DNA of 64,000 nucleotides from contig NZ_CP072597.1 of NCBI RefSeq assembly GCF_018847975.1, forward strand, positions 3,015,001 through 3,079,000, given 5' to 3'. Positions 31,388 through 40,951 of this stretch are shown one piece after another. Below the pieces are notes generated by a model. The model saw nothing but the letters and a program-made list of their open reading frames with translations. It had not been told where the DNA came from and made no database searches. Each line of letters begins with the position of its first letter. Positions within the stretch are counted from its first letter, which is position 1. The position numbers and the translations under genes are program-made. The stretch comes from Lysobacter sp. K5869 (lineage in GTDB: Bacteria > Pseudomonadota > Gammaproteobacteria > Xanthomonadales > Xanthomonadaceae).

Positions 31388-32746
31388 TCAGCGCACCAGG
31401 TTGTTCAAGATGTCGTTGTAGAACGCCAGCCCCATGAGGCTCGCGATCAACGCCAGACCGACGAAATGCCCGGCCGCCATGGCTCGCTCGCTGACTGGGC
31501 TGCCCTTAACAAGCTCGATAAGGTAATACAGCAGGTGTCCGCCGTCCAAGATCGGGATCGGCAGCAGGTTCAGGATGCCCAGGCTCAGCGACAGCATCGC
31601 CAGCAGCTGCAGGTACCACGCCGGGCCGTTGTTGGCGTAGGCGTTGGCGGCGCGGCCGATGGTGACCGGGCCGGCCACGGTGTTCTGCAGCGAGACCCGG
31701 CCGGTGAAGGCGCGGCCGATCATCGCGTACAGCTCGCTGGCCTGATGCCAGCTCTCGCGCAGCGCCGCCGGGAACGCCTGCAGCGGGCCGTAGCGCAGCA
31801 CCGCGTCGCGCTGGGGCACCGGCGGATTGGCTGGTTCGACGCCGAAGCCCCAGAACGAGCGGCCGTCGCGCTCGATCCAGGCCGGCTGGATTTCCAGCGC
31901 CAGACGGTCGCCGTTGCGCTGGACTTCGATCATCGCCTTGCCGCCGCGCTCGCCCAGGCGCTTGACCGCGGCGGGCAGGTCGTTCCAGCTCGGGATCGGG
32001 TCGCCGTCCAGGGCGGTGATGCGGTCGCCCTCGGCCAGCACGCGCCAGCCGGGCATGTCCGGCAGCACTCGGCCGATCACCGCCGGAATCATCTCGTGGC
32101 GGCCGGCCAGACCGATCACCTGGACCGCGCGGCGCTGGTCGAATTCGGCCGGCAGATGGGACAGGCGCAGGGTGCGGACCAGCTCGCTGCCGTTCTCGGC
32201 GCGGACCTTGACCGGCACGTCGTCGCGGTCGAGCGCGTGCGGGATCAGCGCCATCTGCACCTCGCTCCAGGTCGGGGTGGCGCGCTCGCCGACGGATTCG
32301 ATGGTGTCGCCGCGGCGCAGCCCGGATTCGGCGGCGATGGCCGACACGCTGCCGACCACCGGCGCGTAATCGGGCCGGCCGATCACGAACATGCCCCACA
32401 GGAAGGCCACGCACAGGATCAGGTTGGCGGCCGGACCGGCGGCGACGATGGCGATGCGTTGCCACACCGGCTTGCGGTTGAAGGCGTAGGGCTGCAGGGC
32501 TTCGCCGATCTCGTACTCGCGCTCGTCGAGCATCTTGACGTAGCCGCCGAGCGGGATGCGGCCGATGGCGTATTCGGTGCCGTCCTTGCCGACCCGCATC
32601 CACAGCGGCTTGCCGAAGCCGATGGAGAAGCGCAGCACCTTGACCCCGCAGCGGCGGGCGACCCAAAAGTGGCCGAATTCGTGGAAGGTCACCAGCAAAC
32701 CGATGCTGATGATCAGCCACCACAGGGAGCCCAGGATTTCGCTCAT
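31388..32746 (-). CDS. rseP: Site-2 intramembrane metalloprotease RseP
   Basis: RseP cuts the anti-sigma factor RseA within the inner membrane during the envelope stress response and also clears signal peptide remnants. The 452-residue protein has HEFGH at residues 22-26 in the first membrane segment, two PDZ-type periplasmic domains in the centre (SVSAIAAESGLRRGDTIESV and WRVLAEGDRITALDGDPI) and the C-terminal LDG zinc-ligand motif (PIPILDGGHLLYYLIE). It follows dxr and precedes bamA, linking stress signalling to outer-membrane assembly. Confidence 0.96.
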   Translation of the reverse strand: MSEILGSLWWLIISIGLLVTFHEFGHFWVARRCGVKVLRFSIGFGKPLWMRVGKDGTEYAIGRIPLGGYVKMLDEREYEIGEALQPYAFNRKPVWQRIAIVAAGPAANLILCVAFLWGMFVIGRPDYAPVVGSVSAIAAESGLRRGDTIESVGERATPTWSEVQMALIPHALDRDDVPVKVRAENGSELVRTLRLSHLPAEFDQRRAVQVIGLAGRHEMIPAVIGRVLPDMPGWRVLAEGDRITALDGDPIPSWNDLPAAVKRLGERGGKAMIEVQRNGDRLALEIQPAWIERDGRSFWGFGVEPANPPVPQRDAVLRYGPLQAFPAALRESWHQASELYAMIGRAFTGRVSLQNTVAGPVTIGRAANAYANNGPAWYLQLLAMLSLSLGILNLLPIPILDGGHLLYYLIELVKGSPVSERAMAAGHFVGLALIASLMGLAFYNDILNNLVR

Positions 32747-32758
32747 GGCCGTGTCGGG

Positions 32759-33943
32759 TCAGGGTCGGGCGGCGTGGCCGATCGCCTGCTCGGCGTGGCG
32801 GCGGGCCTGGAGATCGGCCTCGCGCAGCGCCGCCAGCGAGCTGGCCGGGGTGGGCGGAAGCGCGGCGAGGGTGTCCTCGACCAGCGCGGGAATCGCTAGG
32901 AAGCCTACGCGCCGCTGAAGAAAGGCTGAAACGGCCACTTCGTTGGCGGCGTTGAGCGTGGCCGGCGCGGTGCCGCCGGCGGCCAGGGCCTGGAAGGCCA
33001 GGCGCAGGCAGGGGAAGGCGTCCAGGTCCGGGCGCTCGAATTCGAGCTTGCCGTGGGCGAGCAGGTCCAGCCCCGACACCCCCGACTCGATCCGCTGCGG
33101 CCAGCCGAAACCGACCGCCAGCGAGGTGCGCATGTCCGGCAGGCCGAGCTGGGCCAAGGTCGAGCCGTCGACGAATTCGACCAGCGAATGGACCAGGCTC
33201 TGCGGATGCACCAGCACCTCGATCGGCAGCCCGGGGCGGCCGAACAGGTGGTGGGCCTCGATCACTTCCAGCCCCTTGTTCATCAGCGTGGCCGAGTCGA
33301 CCGAGATCTTCGGGCCCATCGACCACTTCGGGTGGGCGACGGCCTGCTCCGGGGTGACTTCGCCCAATTGCGAACGTGTACGCCCGCGGAACGGCCCGCC
33401 GGAGGCGGTCAGTAGGATCCGCTTGAGCCCGGCGTGGGCGTGGGCGTCGGGCAGGCACTGGAAGATCGCGTTGTGCTCGCTGTCGATCGGCACGATGCTC
33501 GCGCCGGCCTCGTGCGCGGCGCGCATCAGCAGCTCGCCGGCCAGCACCAGCGATTCCTTGTTGGCCAGCAACAGGCGCTTGCCGGCGCGCGCGGCGGCGA
33601 GCGTGGAATCCAGGCCGGCGGCGCCGACGATCGCCGCGACCACGGTGTCGCAGGCGTCGGAGCCGGCCAGTTCGACCAGCGCCTCGCCGCCGCAATGCGC
33701 CTGGGTCGGCAGGCCGCGCTCGCGCAGGCCGTCGCGCAGGGCGTCGTAGCAGGCCGGATCGGCGATGACCGCGTGCAGCGGACGATGCCGCTCGCACAGC
33801 GCCAGCAGCGCCTCGACCTTGCCGCCGGCGGCGAGCACGGTGGCCTGCAGCGCCTGCGGATGGCGGGCGATCACGTCCAGCGCCGAAGCGCCGATGGAAC
33901 CGGTGGCGCCGAGCACGGCGACCTTGCGCATAGGCAGCGTCAT
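32759..33943 (-). CDS. dxr: 1-deoxy-D-xylulose-5-phosphate reductoisomerase
   Basis: Dxr makes 2-C-methyl-D-erythritol 4-phosphate, committing carbon to the MEP isoprenoid pathway that feeds IspA and UppS. The NADPH-binding motif [14 protein letters not shown] occurs at residues about 11-24, followed by [43 protein letters not shown] and [32 protein letters not shown]. The C-terminal domain is typical. [12 protein letters not shown] can also be read from the second Met (33931), which would match shorter homologues. It starts 4 bp after the cdsA stop. Confidence 0.96.
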   Translation of the reverse strand: MTLPMRKVAVLGATGSIGASALDVIARHPQALQATVLAAGGKVEALLALCERHRPLHAVIADPACYDALRDGLRERGLPTQAHCGGEALVELAGSDACDTVVAAIVGAAGLDSTLAAARAGKRLLLANKESLVLAGELLMRAAHEAGASIVPIDSEHNAIFQCLPDAHAHAGLKRILLTASGGPFRGRTRSQLGEVTPEQAVAHPKWSMGPKISVDSATLMNKGLEVIEAHHLFGRPGLPIEVLVHPQSLVHSLVEFVDGSTLAQLGLPDMRTSLAVGFGWPQRIESGVSGLDLLAHGKLEFERPDLDAFPCLRLAFQALAAGGTAPATLNAANEVAVSAFLQRRVGFLAIPALVEDTLAALPPTPASSLAALREADLQARRHAEQAIGHAARP

Positions 33944-33947
33944 CGGC

Positions 33948-34802
33948 TCAGAACCCGAAGATGGCCTTGCCCAGGGCGAACGCGGGCAGCGCCGCGAGCA
34001 CGCCGTCGACGCGGTCGAGGATGCCGCCGTGGCCCGGAATCAGGTGCCCGGAGTCTTTGACCCCGGCATGGCGCTTGAGCAAGCTCTCGAACAGGTCGCC
34101 GACCACCGAGAACAGCACCGCGACCAGCGCCACCAGCGCCACCCACGGCAGTTGCGCGGTGGTCGCGCCGGCCAGCAGCGCGAAGCCGACGCCGGCGGCG
34201 ATGCCGGCGACGGCGCCGCCGATCAGGCCTTCGACGGTCTTGTTCGGGCTGACCCGCGGGGCCAGCTTGAGCATGCCGAACTTGCGCCCGGCGAAATACG
34301 CGCCCGAATCGGCCGCCCAGACCACGGCCAGCGCGGTCAGCAGCCACCAATGGCCGTTGGGGCCGTCGGCGTGGATCCAGGTCAGCGCGCACCACGCCGG
34401 AATCACGCTCAGCGCGGCCGCGGCCAGCTTGAACATGCGCGCGTAGGTGCGGTGGTCGCTGGCGAAATTGAAGCGCTGCAGCCACAGCAGGGCCAGCAGC
34501 CACCAGATCACCCCGACCAGGGACGCGATCTTGAACAGCACCATCGACGGCGGCTGGGCCGGATCGCCGGCGCCGCCGCCGCGCGAGGCCCACACGATCG
34601 CCACCATCAGCGCCATGTGCACCACCAGCAGCACGGTGCGCGAGAGGGTGTCCTCGATCTCGGCCAGATCGAACCACTCCCACAGCCCGGCCAGGAACAC
34701 GACCGCGGCCGCCGCGATCAACCACGGGGTCGGCAACAGCAAGATCGCGGCGATCGCCACGGGCGCCATGACCAGCGCGGCGAGCAGGCGGGTTTTGGTC
34801 AT
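33948..34802 (-). CDS. cdsA: Phosphatidate cytidylyltransferase
   Basis: CdsA makes CDP-diacylglycerol, precursor of all membrane phospholipids. The 284-residue protein has about eight hydrophobic segments. The near-C-terminal signature [28 protein letters not shown] matches the family pattern (S-x-x-KR-x4-KD-x2-x3-PGHGG-x-x-DR-x-D). [14 protein letters not shown] is also typical. It overlaps the end of uppS by 4 bp, indicating coupling. Confidence 0.95.
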   Translation of the reverse strand: MTKTRLLAALVMAPVAIAAILLLPTPWLIAAAAVVFLAGLWEWFDLAEIEDTLSRTVLLVVHMALMVAIVWASRGGGAGDPAQPPSMVLFKIASLVGVIWWLLALLWLQRFNFASDHRTYARMFKLAAAALSVIPAWCALTWIHADGPNGHWWLLTALAVVWAADSGAYFAGRKFGMLKLAPRVSPNKTVEGLIGGAVAGIAAGVGFALLAGATTAQLPWVALVALVAVLFSVVGDLFESLLKRHAGVKDSGHLIPGHGGILDRVDGVLAALPAFALGKAIFGF

Positions 34803-35566
34803 TCAACGGTCTCGTTGGTCTGGGCCGCGATCTGCGCCCCGGTCAGGCCGAAGCGGCGCTCGCGCCCGCCGAATTCGTCCAGCGCGCGCTGCAGCATGGC
34901 CGCGTCGAGCTCCGGCCACAGCGCTTCGGTGAACCACAGTTCGGTGTAGGCCAGCTGCCACAGCAGGAAGTTGCTGATGCGGGTGTCGCCGCCGGTGCGG
35001 ATGAACAGGTCCGGCGGCGGCAGGTCGGCCAGGCACATGCGCGCGGCCAGCAGGTTCTCGTCGATGGCTTCGGCGGCCAGCCGGCCGGCGGCCACGTCCT
35101 GGGCCAGCGAACGCGCGGCCTGGGCGATGTCCCAGCGGCCGCCGTAGCTGGCGGCGATGGTCAGGTGCAGGACGGTGTTGGCCTGGGTCTGACGCTCGGC
35201 CGCGGCCATGCGTTGGCGGATCTTGTCGGAGAAGCGGTCGCGCTCGCCGATGAAGCGCACGCGCACGCCGCGCCGGTGCAGTTCCTCGACCTCGCGCTCC
35301 AGCGCGTTGAGGAACAGCTTCATCAAGCCACCGACCTCGTCCTCGGGCCGGCCCCAGTTTTCGCTGGAGAAGGCGAACAGGGTCAGCGCCTCGACGCCGC
35401 GCTCGATGCAGAAATCGATGCACACGTTGACCGCGCGCGCGCCGGCGCGGTGGCCGATGATGCGCGGCCGGCGCCGGCGCTCGGCCCAGCGGCCGTTGCC
35501 GTCCATGATGACGGCGAGGTGGCGCGGGATGCGTGCGGGCGCGGCGGTGGCGGGCTCGGAAGGCAT
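34799..35566 (-). CDS. uppS: Undecaprenyl diphosphate synthase
   Basis: UppS extends farnesyl diphosphate with eight isopentenyl units in cis to give the C55 lipid carrier used for peptidoglycan and O-antigen. The 255 residues show the cis-prenyltransferase motifs HLAVIMDGNGRWAERRRRPRIIGHRAGA (catalytic Asp), FAFSSENWGRPEDEV, IAASYGGRWDI and the C-terminal PDLFIRTGGDTRISNFLLWQLAYTELWF. It lies 149 bp downstream of frr. Confidence 0.97.
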   Translation of the reverse strand: MPSEPATAAPARIPRHLAVIMDGNGRWAERRRRPRIIGHRAGARAVNVCIDFCIERGVEALTLFAFSSENWGRPEDEVGGLMKLFLNALEREVEELHRRGVRVRFIGERDRFSDKIRQRMAAAERQTQANTVLHLTIAASYGGRWDIAQAARSLAQDVAAGRLAAEAIDENLLAARMCLADLPPPDLFIRTGGDTRISNFLLWQLAYTELWFTEALWPELDAAMLQRALDEFGGRERRFGLTGAQIAAQTNETVE

Positions 35567-35715
35567 GGCGCCGATGATGGGAACCTCAGGCGGGAAGGGC
35601 GGGGAACGGAGCGGACGCGCGCCGCGGCGCGGGCGTCGCGGCGGATCGGCGGCGGACCCGGGGACTGGACCCGCGCATCGCGCGGAAGTTCAGTCGCGGG
35701 CCGCCGCGCGCGGCG

Positions 35716-36273
35716 TCAGACCGCCATCAATTCCTGTTCCTTGGCCTTGACCACGCCGTCGACGTCCTTGATCGCGTTGTCGGTGATCTTCTGGATGTCG
35801 CCTTCGAAGCCGCGCAGCTCGTCCTCGGTGACCTTCTTGTCCTTGAGCAGTTCCTTGGCCTGATGGTTGGCGTCGCGGCGGATGTTGCGCACCGCCACCT
35901 TGGCGTTCTCGCTCTCGCTGTGCACGACCTTGGTCAGCTCCTTGCGGCGCTCTTCGGTCAGCGCGGGCAGGTTGATGCGGATGACCGTGCCGGCGGTGTT
36001 CGGGGTCAGGCCCAGGTCGGAGGCGAGGATCGCCTTCTCGACCGCGCCGACGATCTGCTTTTCCCACGGGGTGATGGTCAGGGTGCGCGCATCGCTGACC
36101 TGGACGCTGGCGACCTGATTCAACGGCATGTCCGAACCGTGGTAGTTGACCTTGAGATGGTCCACCAGCGCGGTGGAGGCGCGGCCGGTGCGGACCTTGG
36201 TCAGATCGTGGCGGAAGGCTTCCACGCTCTTGGCCATGCGGTTCTGTGCGTCTTTCTTGATGTCGTTGAGCAT
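35716..36273 (-). CDS. frr: Ribosome recycling factor
   Basis: RRF splits the post-termination ribosome with EF-G. All 185 residues follow the family, from MLNDIKKDAQNRMAKSVEAFRHDLTKVRTGRAS through LPALTEERRKELTKVVHSESENAKVAVRNIRRDAN to KKVTEDELRGFEGDIQKITDN. Normally it directly follows pyrH; here 4.7 kb of accessory genes separates the two, so frr probably uses its own promoter in the 408-bp gap upstream. Confidence 0.97.
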   Translation of the reverse strand: MLNDIKKDAQNRMAKSVEAFRHDLTKVRTGRASTALVDHLKVNYHGSDMPLNQVASVQVSDARTLTITPWEKQIVGAVEKAILASDLGLTPNTAGTVIRINLPALTEERRKELTKVVHSESENAKVAVRNIRRDANHQAKELLKDKKVTEDELRGFEGDIQKITDNAIKDVDGVVKAKEQELMAV

Positions 36274-36681
36274 CGCCGGCTCCGGTCCTTTCGTAACGGT
36301 AACTGCAAGGGTAATCGCGGGATTATATGGGCTCGGGCGGGTTTTGCGGACCTCATCGGGCCGGAGCGGGGGCGCGCGGGCGCTCGTCGGGGCCGGTTCG
36401 CGGGCTCGCGCGGCGGGAGAAAACCGGCGTATCGGAGCGGTTTTCGAGGCGCGTTCGGACTGGGGTTTTGTGCGGTTTCCGCTCTCGGCGGCCGCGAACG
36501 GCGACGCCCGCGACGGCGCCGCAGGCGGATCGGGACGCGTCGGCGATCACGTTTTGGCGCGCGCGCCGGCGAGGCGGGCGTTCAGTCGCGGCCGGGCCGC
36601 GGTTCGCGCCGGGAGTTCGCGCTGCGTTGCAGCATCGATGCTCAGCGGCAGCGGCAGCGGCAGCGGCAGCCGCTCAGCCGC
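36274..36681. other. Gap between frr and the CDF gene with CAGCGG hexamer repeats
   Basis: No gene is supported. Four copies of CAGCGG at 36643-36666 are followed by two CTCAGCCG units up to the stop of the CDF gene. The promoter for frr and its downstream genes presumably lies in the part nearest 36274, but I cannot identify it. Confidence 0.5.
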
Positions 36682-37899
36682 TCAGCCGCGCGGGTCGTGG
36701 CTGTGCTGGCGCGGGTGGTCGTGGCGTTCGCGCTCGCGTTCGCGCGCGTCGGCGGCGCGCGTGGCGTCGTCGTGGTCGTCGTCGTGGCCGTGGCCGGCAT
36801 GAGCGTGACCGCCGCAGGCGTGGCCGTGGTCGTGCGCGGAGTGATCGTGCCCAGCATGATCGTGCGCATGGCCGGCATGCTCGCCGTGATCGTGGCCGGC
36901 GTGCCCGTGCCCCTCATGATCGCCGTGCCCATGCCCATGCCCATGCCCATGCCCGTGATGCGCATGCGCGCCGCGCCCGTGCGGCGCGCGGTCGTGGCGG
37001 TCGTGCTCGCACGCGCCGCCGTGCTCGACCTGCAAGGTCGGATGATTGATGCCGAAGCGTTGGTCGAGCTCGCGGTTGAGCCGGTCGATGAAGACGTCGT
37101 GGTCGCGGTCGTCCGGGCGCACGATGTGCGCGGTCATCGCGATCTCGCCCGCGCCCAGCGACCAGATGTGCACGTGATGCACGGTCAGTACGCCGGGCTG
37201 CGAGCGCAGCAGCGTTTCCACCTCGTTGCGGTCGATGTTCGAGGGCACCGCGTCCATCGCCGCGTTGAAGCTCTCGCGCAGCAGGCCGAACGCGCCGACC
37301 GCGACCACCGCGCCGATCAGCAGGGCGATCGCCGGATCCAGCCATTCCCAGCCGGTCAGCCACATGCCCGCGCCGGCCAGCACCGCCGCCAGCGACACCG
37401 CGGCGTCGGCCATCAGATGCAAGAACGCGCCGCGGCGGTTGAGGTCGTGCTCGTGCCCGTCGCGCACCAGCCACGCCGCGCCGAGATTGACCGCGATGCC
37501 GAGCGCGGCGACCACGATCACCGGCAGCGCCGGAATCGCCGGCGGCGCGTCGAAGCGGCGGATCGCCTCCCACGCCAGCGCGCCGGAGAAACCCACCAGC
37601 AGCAGCGCGTTGGCCAGCGGCGACAACAGCGTCGCGCGGCGCCAGCCGTAGGTGTGGCGTTCGGTCGGCAAGCGCCGCGCCAGCACCGCCGCGCCCCAGG
37701 CCAGGCCCAGGCCGACCACGTCGCCGAGGTTGTGCAGCGCGTCGGACAGCAGCGCCAGCGAGTTGGTCCAGAAACCGTAGCCGGCTTCCAGCGCGGTGTA
37801 GGCCAGATTGATCAGGGTCACCGCGGCGAACGCGCGGGTGCCGCTTTCGAGGCCGTGATGGTGGCCGTGGCCGCCGTGGGAATGGCTGTGCGAGTGCAT
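36682..37899 (-). CDS. Cation diffusion facilitator (zinc-type exporter) with long His-rich tail
   Basis: The 405-residue protein has a short His-rich N terminus (MHSHSHSHGGHGHHHG), six membrane segments between about 25 and 215, and the metal-site motifs DALHNLGD (second segment) and HLMADAAVS (fifth), as in zinc exporters such as ZitB. A cytosolic ferredoxin-like domain follows (VLTVHHVHIWSLGAGEIAMTAHIV). The last 115 or so residues are dominated by HGHGHG and HDHAGH repeats, about one residue in three being His. The proton-driven efflux of Zn2+ or a similar ion is inferred from family. It is divergent from the BlaI-type gene, with 204 bp between starts. Confidence 0.92.
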   Translation of the reverse strand: MHSHSHSHGGHGHHHGLESGTRAFAAVTLINLAYTALEAGYGFWTNSLALLSDALHNLGDVVGLGLAWGAAVLARRLPTERHTYGWRRATLLSPLANALLLVGFSGALAWEAIRRFDAPPAIPALPVIVVAALGIAVNLGAAWLVRDGHEHDLNRRGAFLHLMADAAVSLAAVLAGAGMWLTGWEWLDPAIALLIGAVVAVGAFGLLRESFNAAMDAVPSNIDRNEVETLLRSQPGVLTVHHVHIWSLGAGEIAMTAHIVRPDDRDHDVFIDRLNRELDQRFGINHPTLQVEHGGACEHDRHDRAPHGRGAHAHHGHGHGHGHGHGDHEGHGHAGHDHGEHAGHAHDHAGHDHSAHDHGHACGGHAHAGHGHDDDHDDATRAADARERERERHDHPRQHSHDPRG

Positions 37900-38045
37900 G
37901 GACGAATGCTGTCACGGCCGCCGCCGCGAACACTATTACAGCCCGCGCGCGGCCGCGGTTAAACCATGGCGGGCTTCGGCGAATCCCACTCCTTACGGCC
38001 GCGGGCGGGGCCGGGCGGTCCGCCCGGCCCATGACTTCAGTCACG

Positions 38046-38065
38046 TTGACGACAGCTGTAGTCAA
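38046..38065. promoter_or_regulatory. Probable BlaI-type operator 1
   Basis: TTGACGACAGCTGTAGTCAA is a near-perfect 20-bp palindrome with one mismatched pair. Its centre resembles the ACA-TGT dyad recognised by BlaI/MecI-type repressors. It lies 39 bp before the start of the BlaI-family gene. Autoregulation is inferred. Confidence 0.6.
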
Positions 38066-38072
38066 CGGCACA

Positions 38073-38092
38073 TTGACTACAACTGTAGCTAC
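38073..38092. promoter_or_regulatory. Probable BlaI-type operator 2
   Basis: TTGACTACAACTGTAGCTAC is a second, less symmetrical dyad whose left half matches the half-site of operator 1. The two sites are 27 bp apart, close to three helical turns minus a few bases, and lie immediately upstream of the ribosome-binding site. Confidence 0.58.
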
Positions 38093-38103
38093 GAGGGATC
38101 GGG

Positions 38104-38490
38104 ATGGCGCGCAAGTCGATCGGCGACCAGGAACTGGCGCTGCTGAACCACATCTCCGAACGCGGCGACGCTTCGGTCGGCGAGGTCGCGGCCGAGTTCG
38201 GCGAGGCGCGCGGGCTGGCCCGCTCGACCGTGCTGACGATGATGGAGCGGCTGCGCGCCAAGGCTTACCTGCGCCGGCGCAAGGTCGCCGGCGTGTACCG
38301 CTACGCCACCCAGACCCCGGCCGACGACGTGATGCGCAGCGCGGTCGGCAGCTTCGTCGCCAACACCCTGCAAGGCTCGCTGTCGCCGTTCGTGGCGTGG
38401 ATGTCGCAACGCGCGCAGGTCAGCGATCAGGAACTGGCCGAACTCGAAAGCCTGGTCGCCGATCTGCAAGCGCGGCGCAAGGAGGACTGA
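38104..38490 (+). CDS. BlaI/MecI/CopY-family repressor
   Basis: The 128-residue protein is a winged-helix regulator of the penicillinase-repressor family: SIGDQELALLNHISERGDASVGEVAAEFGEARGLARSTVLTMMERLRAKAYLRRRKVAGVYRY (residues about 4-66). A helical dimerisation tail follows. In the family the repressor is inactivated when a partner M56 metalloprotease senses its signal. The next gene is such a protease, starting 1 bp after the stop, which makes a two-gene sensor-repressor module. The two palindromes just upstream are probably its operators. Confidence 0.93.
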   Translation: MARKSIGDQELALLNHISERGDASVGEVAAEFGEARGLARSTVLTMMERLRAKAYLRRRKVAGVYRYATQTPADDVMRSAVGSFVANTLQGSLSPFVAWMSQRAQVSDQELAELESLVADLQARRKED

Positions 38491-38491
38491 C

Positions 38492-40726
38492 ATGAACCTG
38501 GATTGGATCGGCGAAACCGTGTTGCCGCGCTTGCTCGCGGCCGGCCTGCAGTCCGTGTTCCTGGTCGCGGCGATCTGGCTGCTGGTGCGCTGGCTGCGCC
38601 CTAGCGCGGCGGTGCGCTGTTGGCTGTGGTGGTGCGCCTCGATGCAGTTGCTGCTCGGCATGTTGTGGCCGGCGCCGCTGGAATTGCGGCTGCTGCCGGC
38701 GCAGTGGCTGGATGCGGCCGAAGCCGCGGCCGCGCCGGCGGCGCCGCAACTGTCGCCGTCGGCGCAGTTGCCGTTCCTGGTGACCCGCGATCTGGCCGCG
38801 CGCGCCGATCTGGCCGCCACGCCGTCCGCCGCGGCGCCGGGCCCCGAGTGGCTGTCGTGGCCGGCGCTGTTCGCCGCGCTGTGGCTGGCCGGCGTGATCG
38901 TGCTGGCGGCGATCGGCGCGCGCGCTTATCTGGGCATGCGCCGCCGCGTCGCCGCCGCGCGCGACTGCGAGCATGCGCCGGCGTTGGACGCTTACCGCAG
39001 CCTCGGCGCCAGCCTCGGCCTGCGCCGCCTGCCGCCGCTGCGCGTCTCGGCGCAGATCGATTCGCCGCAACTGGTCGGCCCGCCGGCGACCGTGCTGCTG
39101 CCGCAGCGGCAACTCGCCGAGCTGAGCGACGACGAACTGGCGATGGCTTTGCATCACGAACTCACCCACCTGCGTCGTCGCGACCTGTGGTGGGGCTGGG
39201 CGCCGGCGCTGGCCCGGCACCTGTTCTTCTTCCATCCGCTCGCTCATCTGATCGCGCGCGAGTATTCGATCGCCCGCGAACAAGCCTGCGACGCGGCCGT
39301 GCTCGACAGCCGCCGCTACGCCGCCCACGACTACGGCCGGCTGCTGCTGCGCCTGGGCGTGGCGCCGCGCGCGGCGGCCGCCCTGGCCGGCGCGTCGCCC
39401 ACCTACACCGTGCTCAAACGGAGACTGACCATGCTGCAAAACTCGACTTCCCCCGCGCGCCTGGGCGGCGTCGCCCTGGCCGTCGCCGTGGCCGTGCTGG
39501 GACTGGTGCCGTACAAGGTCACCGCCGCGGCCGAAGAGGCGACGCTGGGCGTCGCCGTGGCCAGCGTCGCGGCCAGCGGCAGCGCCCGCACGCGGACGCA
39601 CACGCAGTCCAACGTCACCATCCACCACCGCAAGACCGCCTCCGGCGAGCAACGCATCACCGAGATCAACGACGGCGGCGATCCCAAGGTGTGGGCGATC
39701 AAGGACGGCCAGTACTTCCGCGTGTACGACGACGGCCGCTACGAACCGGTGCGCGACGCGGCGACCCGCACGCATTTGGACGGTCTGCAGCGCGACGCGG
39801 CGCAGGCGGAGGTCGACGCCGGCAAGGCCGAAATCGAAGCCGCCAAGGCCATGCGCGAGGCCGACCGGGCGATGCGCGAAGCCGCCGACTCGTCCCGCGA
39901 GGCGCAAGAAGAAGCGCGCCAGGCCCGCATCGAGGCGGCGCGCGCGCGCGCCGAGGCCGAACGCGATCACGCCCAGGCGATGCGCGATGCCGAGCAAGCG
40001 CGCCGCGACGCCGACGAGGCCGTGCGCGAAGCCGGGCAGGCGCGCGCGCAGGCCCTGCGCGAAGGCGAACAGGCGCGGCGCAACGGCGAGCAGGCGCGCC
40101 GCGACGGCGAACAGGCCAAGCGCGAAGCCCAGCGGGCGCGCGAACAGGCTTTGCGCGACGGCGAACAGGCCAAGCGCAACGGCGAGCAAGCCAGGCGCAA
40201 CGGCGAGCAAGTGCGCCGCGACGCGGAACTGGCGCGGCGCAACGGCGAGCAGGCCCGGCGCAATGCGCTCGAAGCCCAGCGCGGCGGCGAACAAGCGCGC
40301 CGCGATGCGGAACAGGCCCGCCGCAACGGCGAACAAGCCCGGCGCGACGCCGAGCAGGCGCAGCGCAACGCCGATCAGGCGAGCCGCGACGCGCGCGAAC
40401 AAGCCGCGCGCGACGCCCAGCGCGCGCGCCACGCCATCGTCGTCGCTCAGGTTCAGCGCGACGTCCGCTCGAGCATGGCCGACAGCGCATCGCTGCGCGC
40501 CACCATGGACAGGGCGATGCGCGCGACGCGAGAGGTCGAGGTGAAGGTCAAGGTCGATCCGAATATCGACATCCACACGGCGGTGGCCATCGGCCGCGCC
40601 CAGGCCGATGCGCACGCCCACCAAGCGGCCGCGCGCGACAGCCAGCAGATCGCCCGGGAGGCGCTGCGCGCGACCCAGCAGGCGCAGCGCGAGGCGCAGC
40701 GCGAACTCGCCGACGCAGGCAGCTGA
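38492..40726 (+). CDS. M56 (BlaR1-like) membrane metalloprotease with long heptad-repeat domain
   Basis: The 744-residue protein has membrane segments near residues 10-30, 35-55 and 130-150, then a cytosolic zinc-protease domain with HELTH (His222, Glu223, His226) and SIAREQACDAAVLD. Another membrane segment follows at about 325-345. The C-terminal, probably periplasmic, part lacks the penicillin-binding domain of BlaR1. Instead it has a Gly/Ser segment and a region of about 220 residues (427-650) built of a seven-residue unit such as EQARRNG or EQARRDA, predicted to be a long coiled coil. A small ending (RDVRSSMADSASLRATMDRAMRATREVEVKVKVDPN) follows. It presumably cleaves the neighbouring repressor. 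The signal is unknown. Confidence 0.85.
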   Translation: MNLDWIGETVLPRLLAAGLQSVFLVAAIWLLVRWLRPSAAVRCWLWWCASMQLLLGMLWPAPLELRLLPAQWLDAAEAAAAPAAPQLSPSAQLPFLVTRDLAARADLAATPSAAAPGPEWLSWPALFAALWLAGVIVLAAIGARAYLGMRRRVAAARDCEHAPALDAYRSLGASLGLRRLPPLRVSAQIDSPQLVGPPATVLLPQRQLAELSDDELAMALHHELTHLRRRDLWWGWAPALARHLFFFHPLAHLIAREYSIAREQACDAAVLDSRRYAAHDYGRLLLRLGVAPRAAAALAGASPTYTVLKRRLTMLQNSTSPARLGGVALAVAVAVLGLVPYKVTAAAEEATLGVAVASVAASGSARTRTHTQSNVTIHHRKTASGEQRITEINDGGDPKVWAIKDGQYFRVYDDGRYEPVRDAATRTHLDGLQRDAAQAEVDAGKAEIEAAKAMREADRAMREAADSSREAQEEARQARIEAARARAEAERDHAQAMRDAEQARRDADEAVREAGQARAQALREGEQARRNGEQARRDGEQAKREAQRAREQALRDGEQAKRNGEQARRNGEQVRRDAELARRNGEQARRNALEAQRGGEQARRDAEQARRNGEQARRDAEQAQRNADQASRDAREQAARDAQRARHAIVVAQVQRDVRSSMADSASLRATMDRAMRATREVEVKVKVDPNIDIHTAVAIGRAQADAHAHQAAARDSQQIAREALRATQQAQREAQRELADAGS

Positions 40727-40951
40727 GCCGGGCCGGACGCGCGAAGCGGGCCGACCGGTCTGCGCCCGGCGCGTTCATCGATCGAACCTGTCGACGGCCG
40801 CCTGTCCGCCTAGGCCGGCGACCTCCACCCCAACCGATGCTGTGCAGCACCCCTGGCCGAACGCGCCCCCGCATAAGGCAACGGCCCCGGTCGCAGCGCG
40901 CCCGAGGCCGTCTCTTTATCCGAATGCCGCGGCGCTCGCGCCGCGCCGGCC

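Noticed and set aside
36353..36550. A 65-codon reverse frame between the CDF gene and frr
   Set aside because: Arg/Pro-rich, without a ribosome-binding site or homology. Likely chance.
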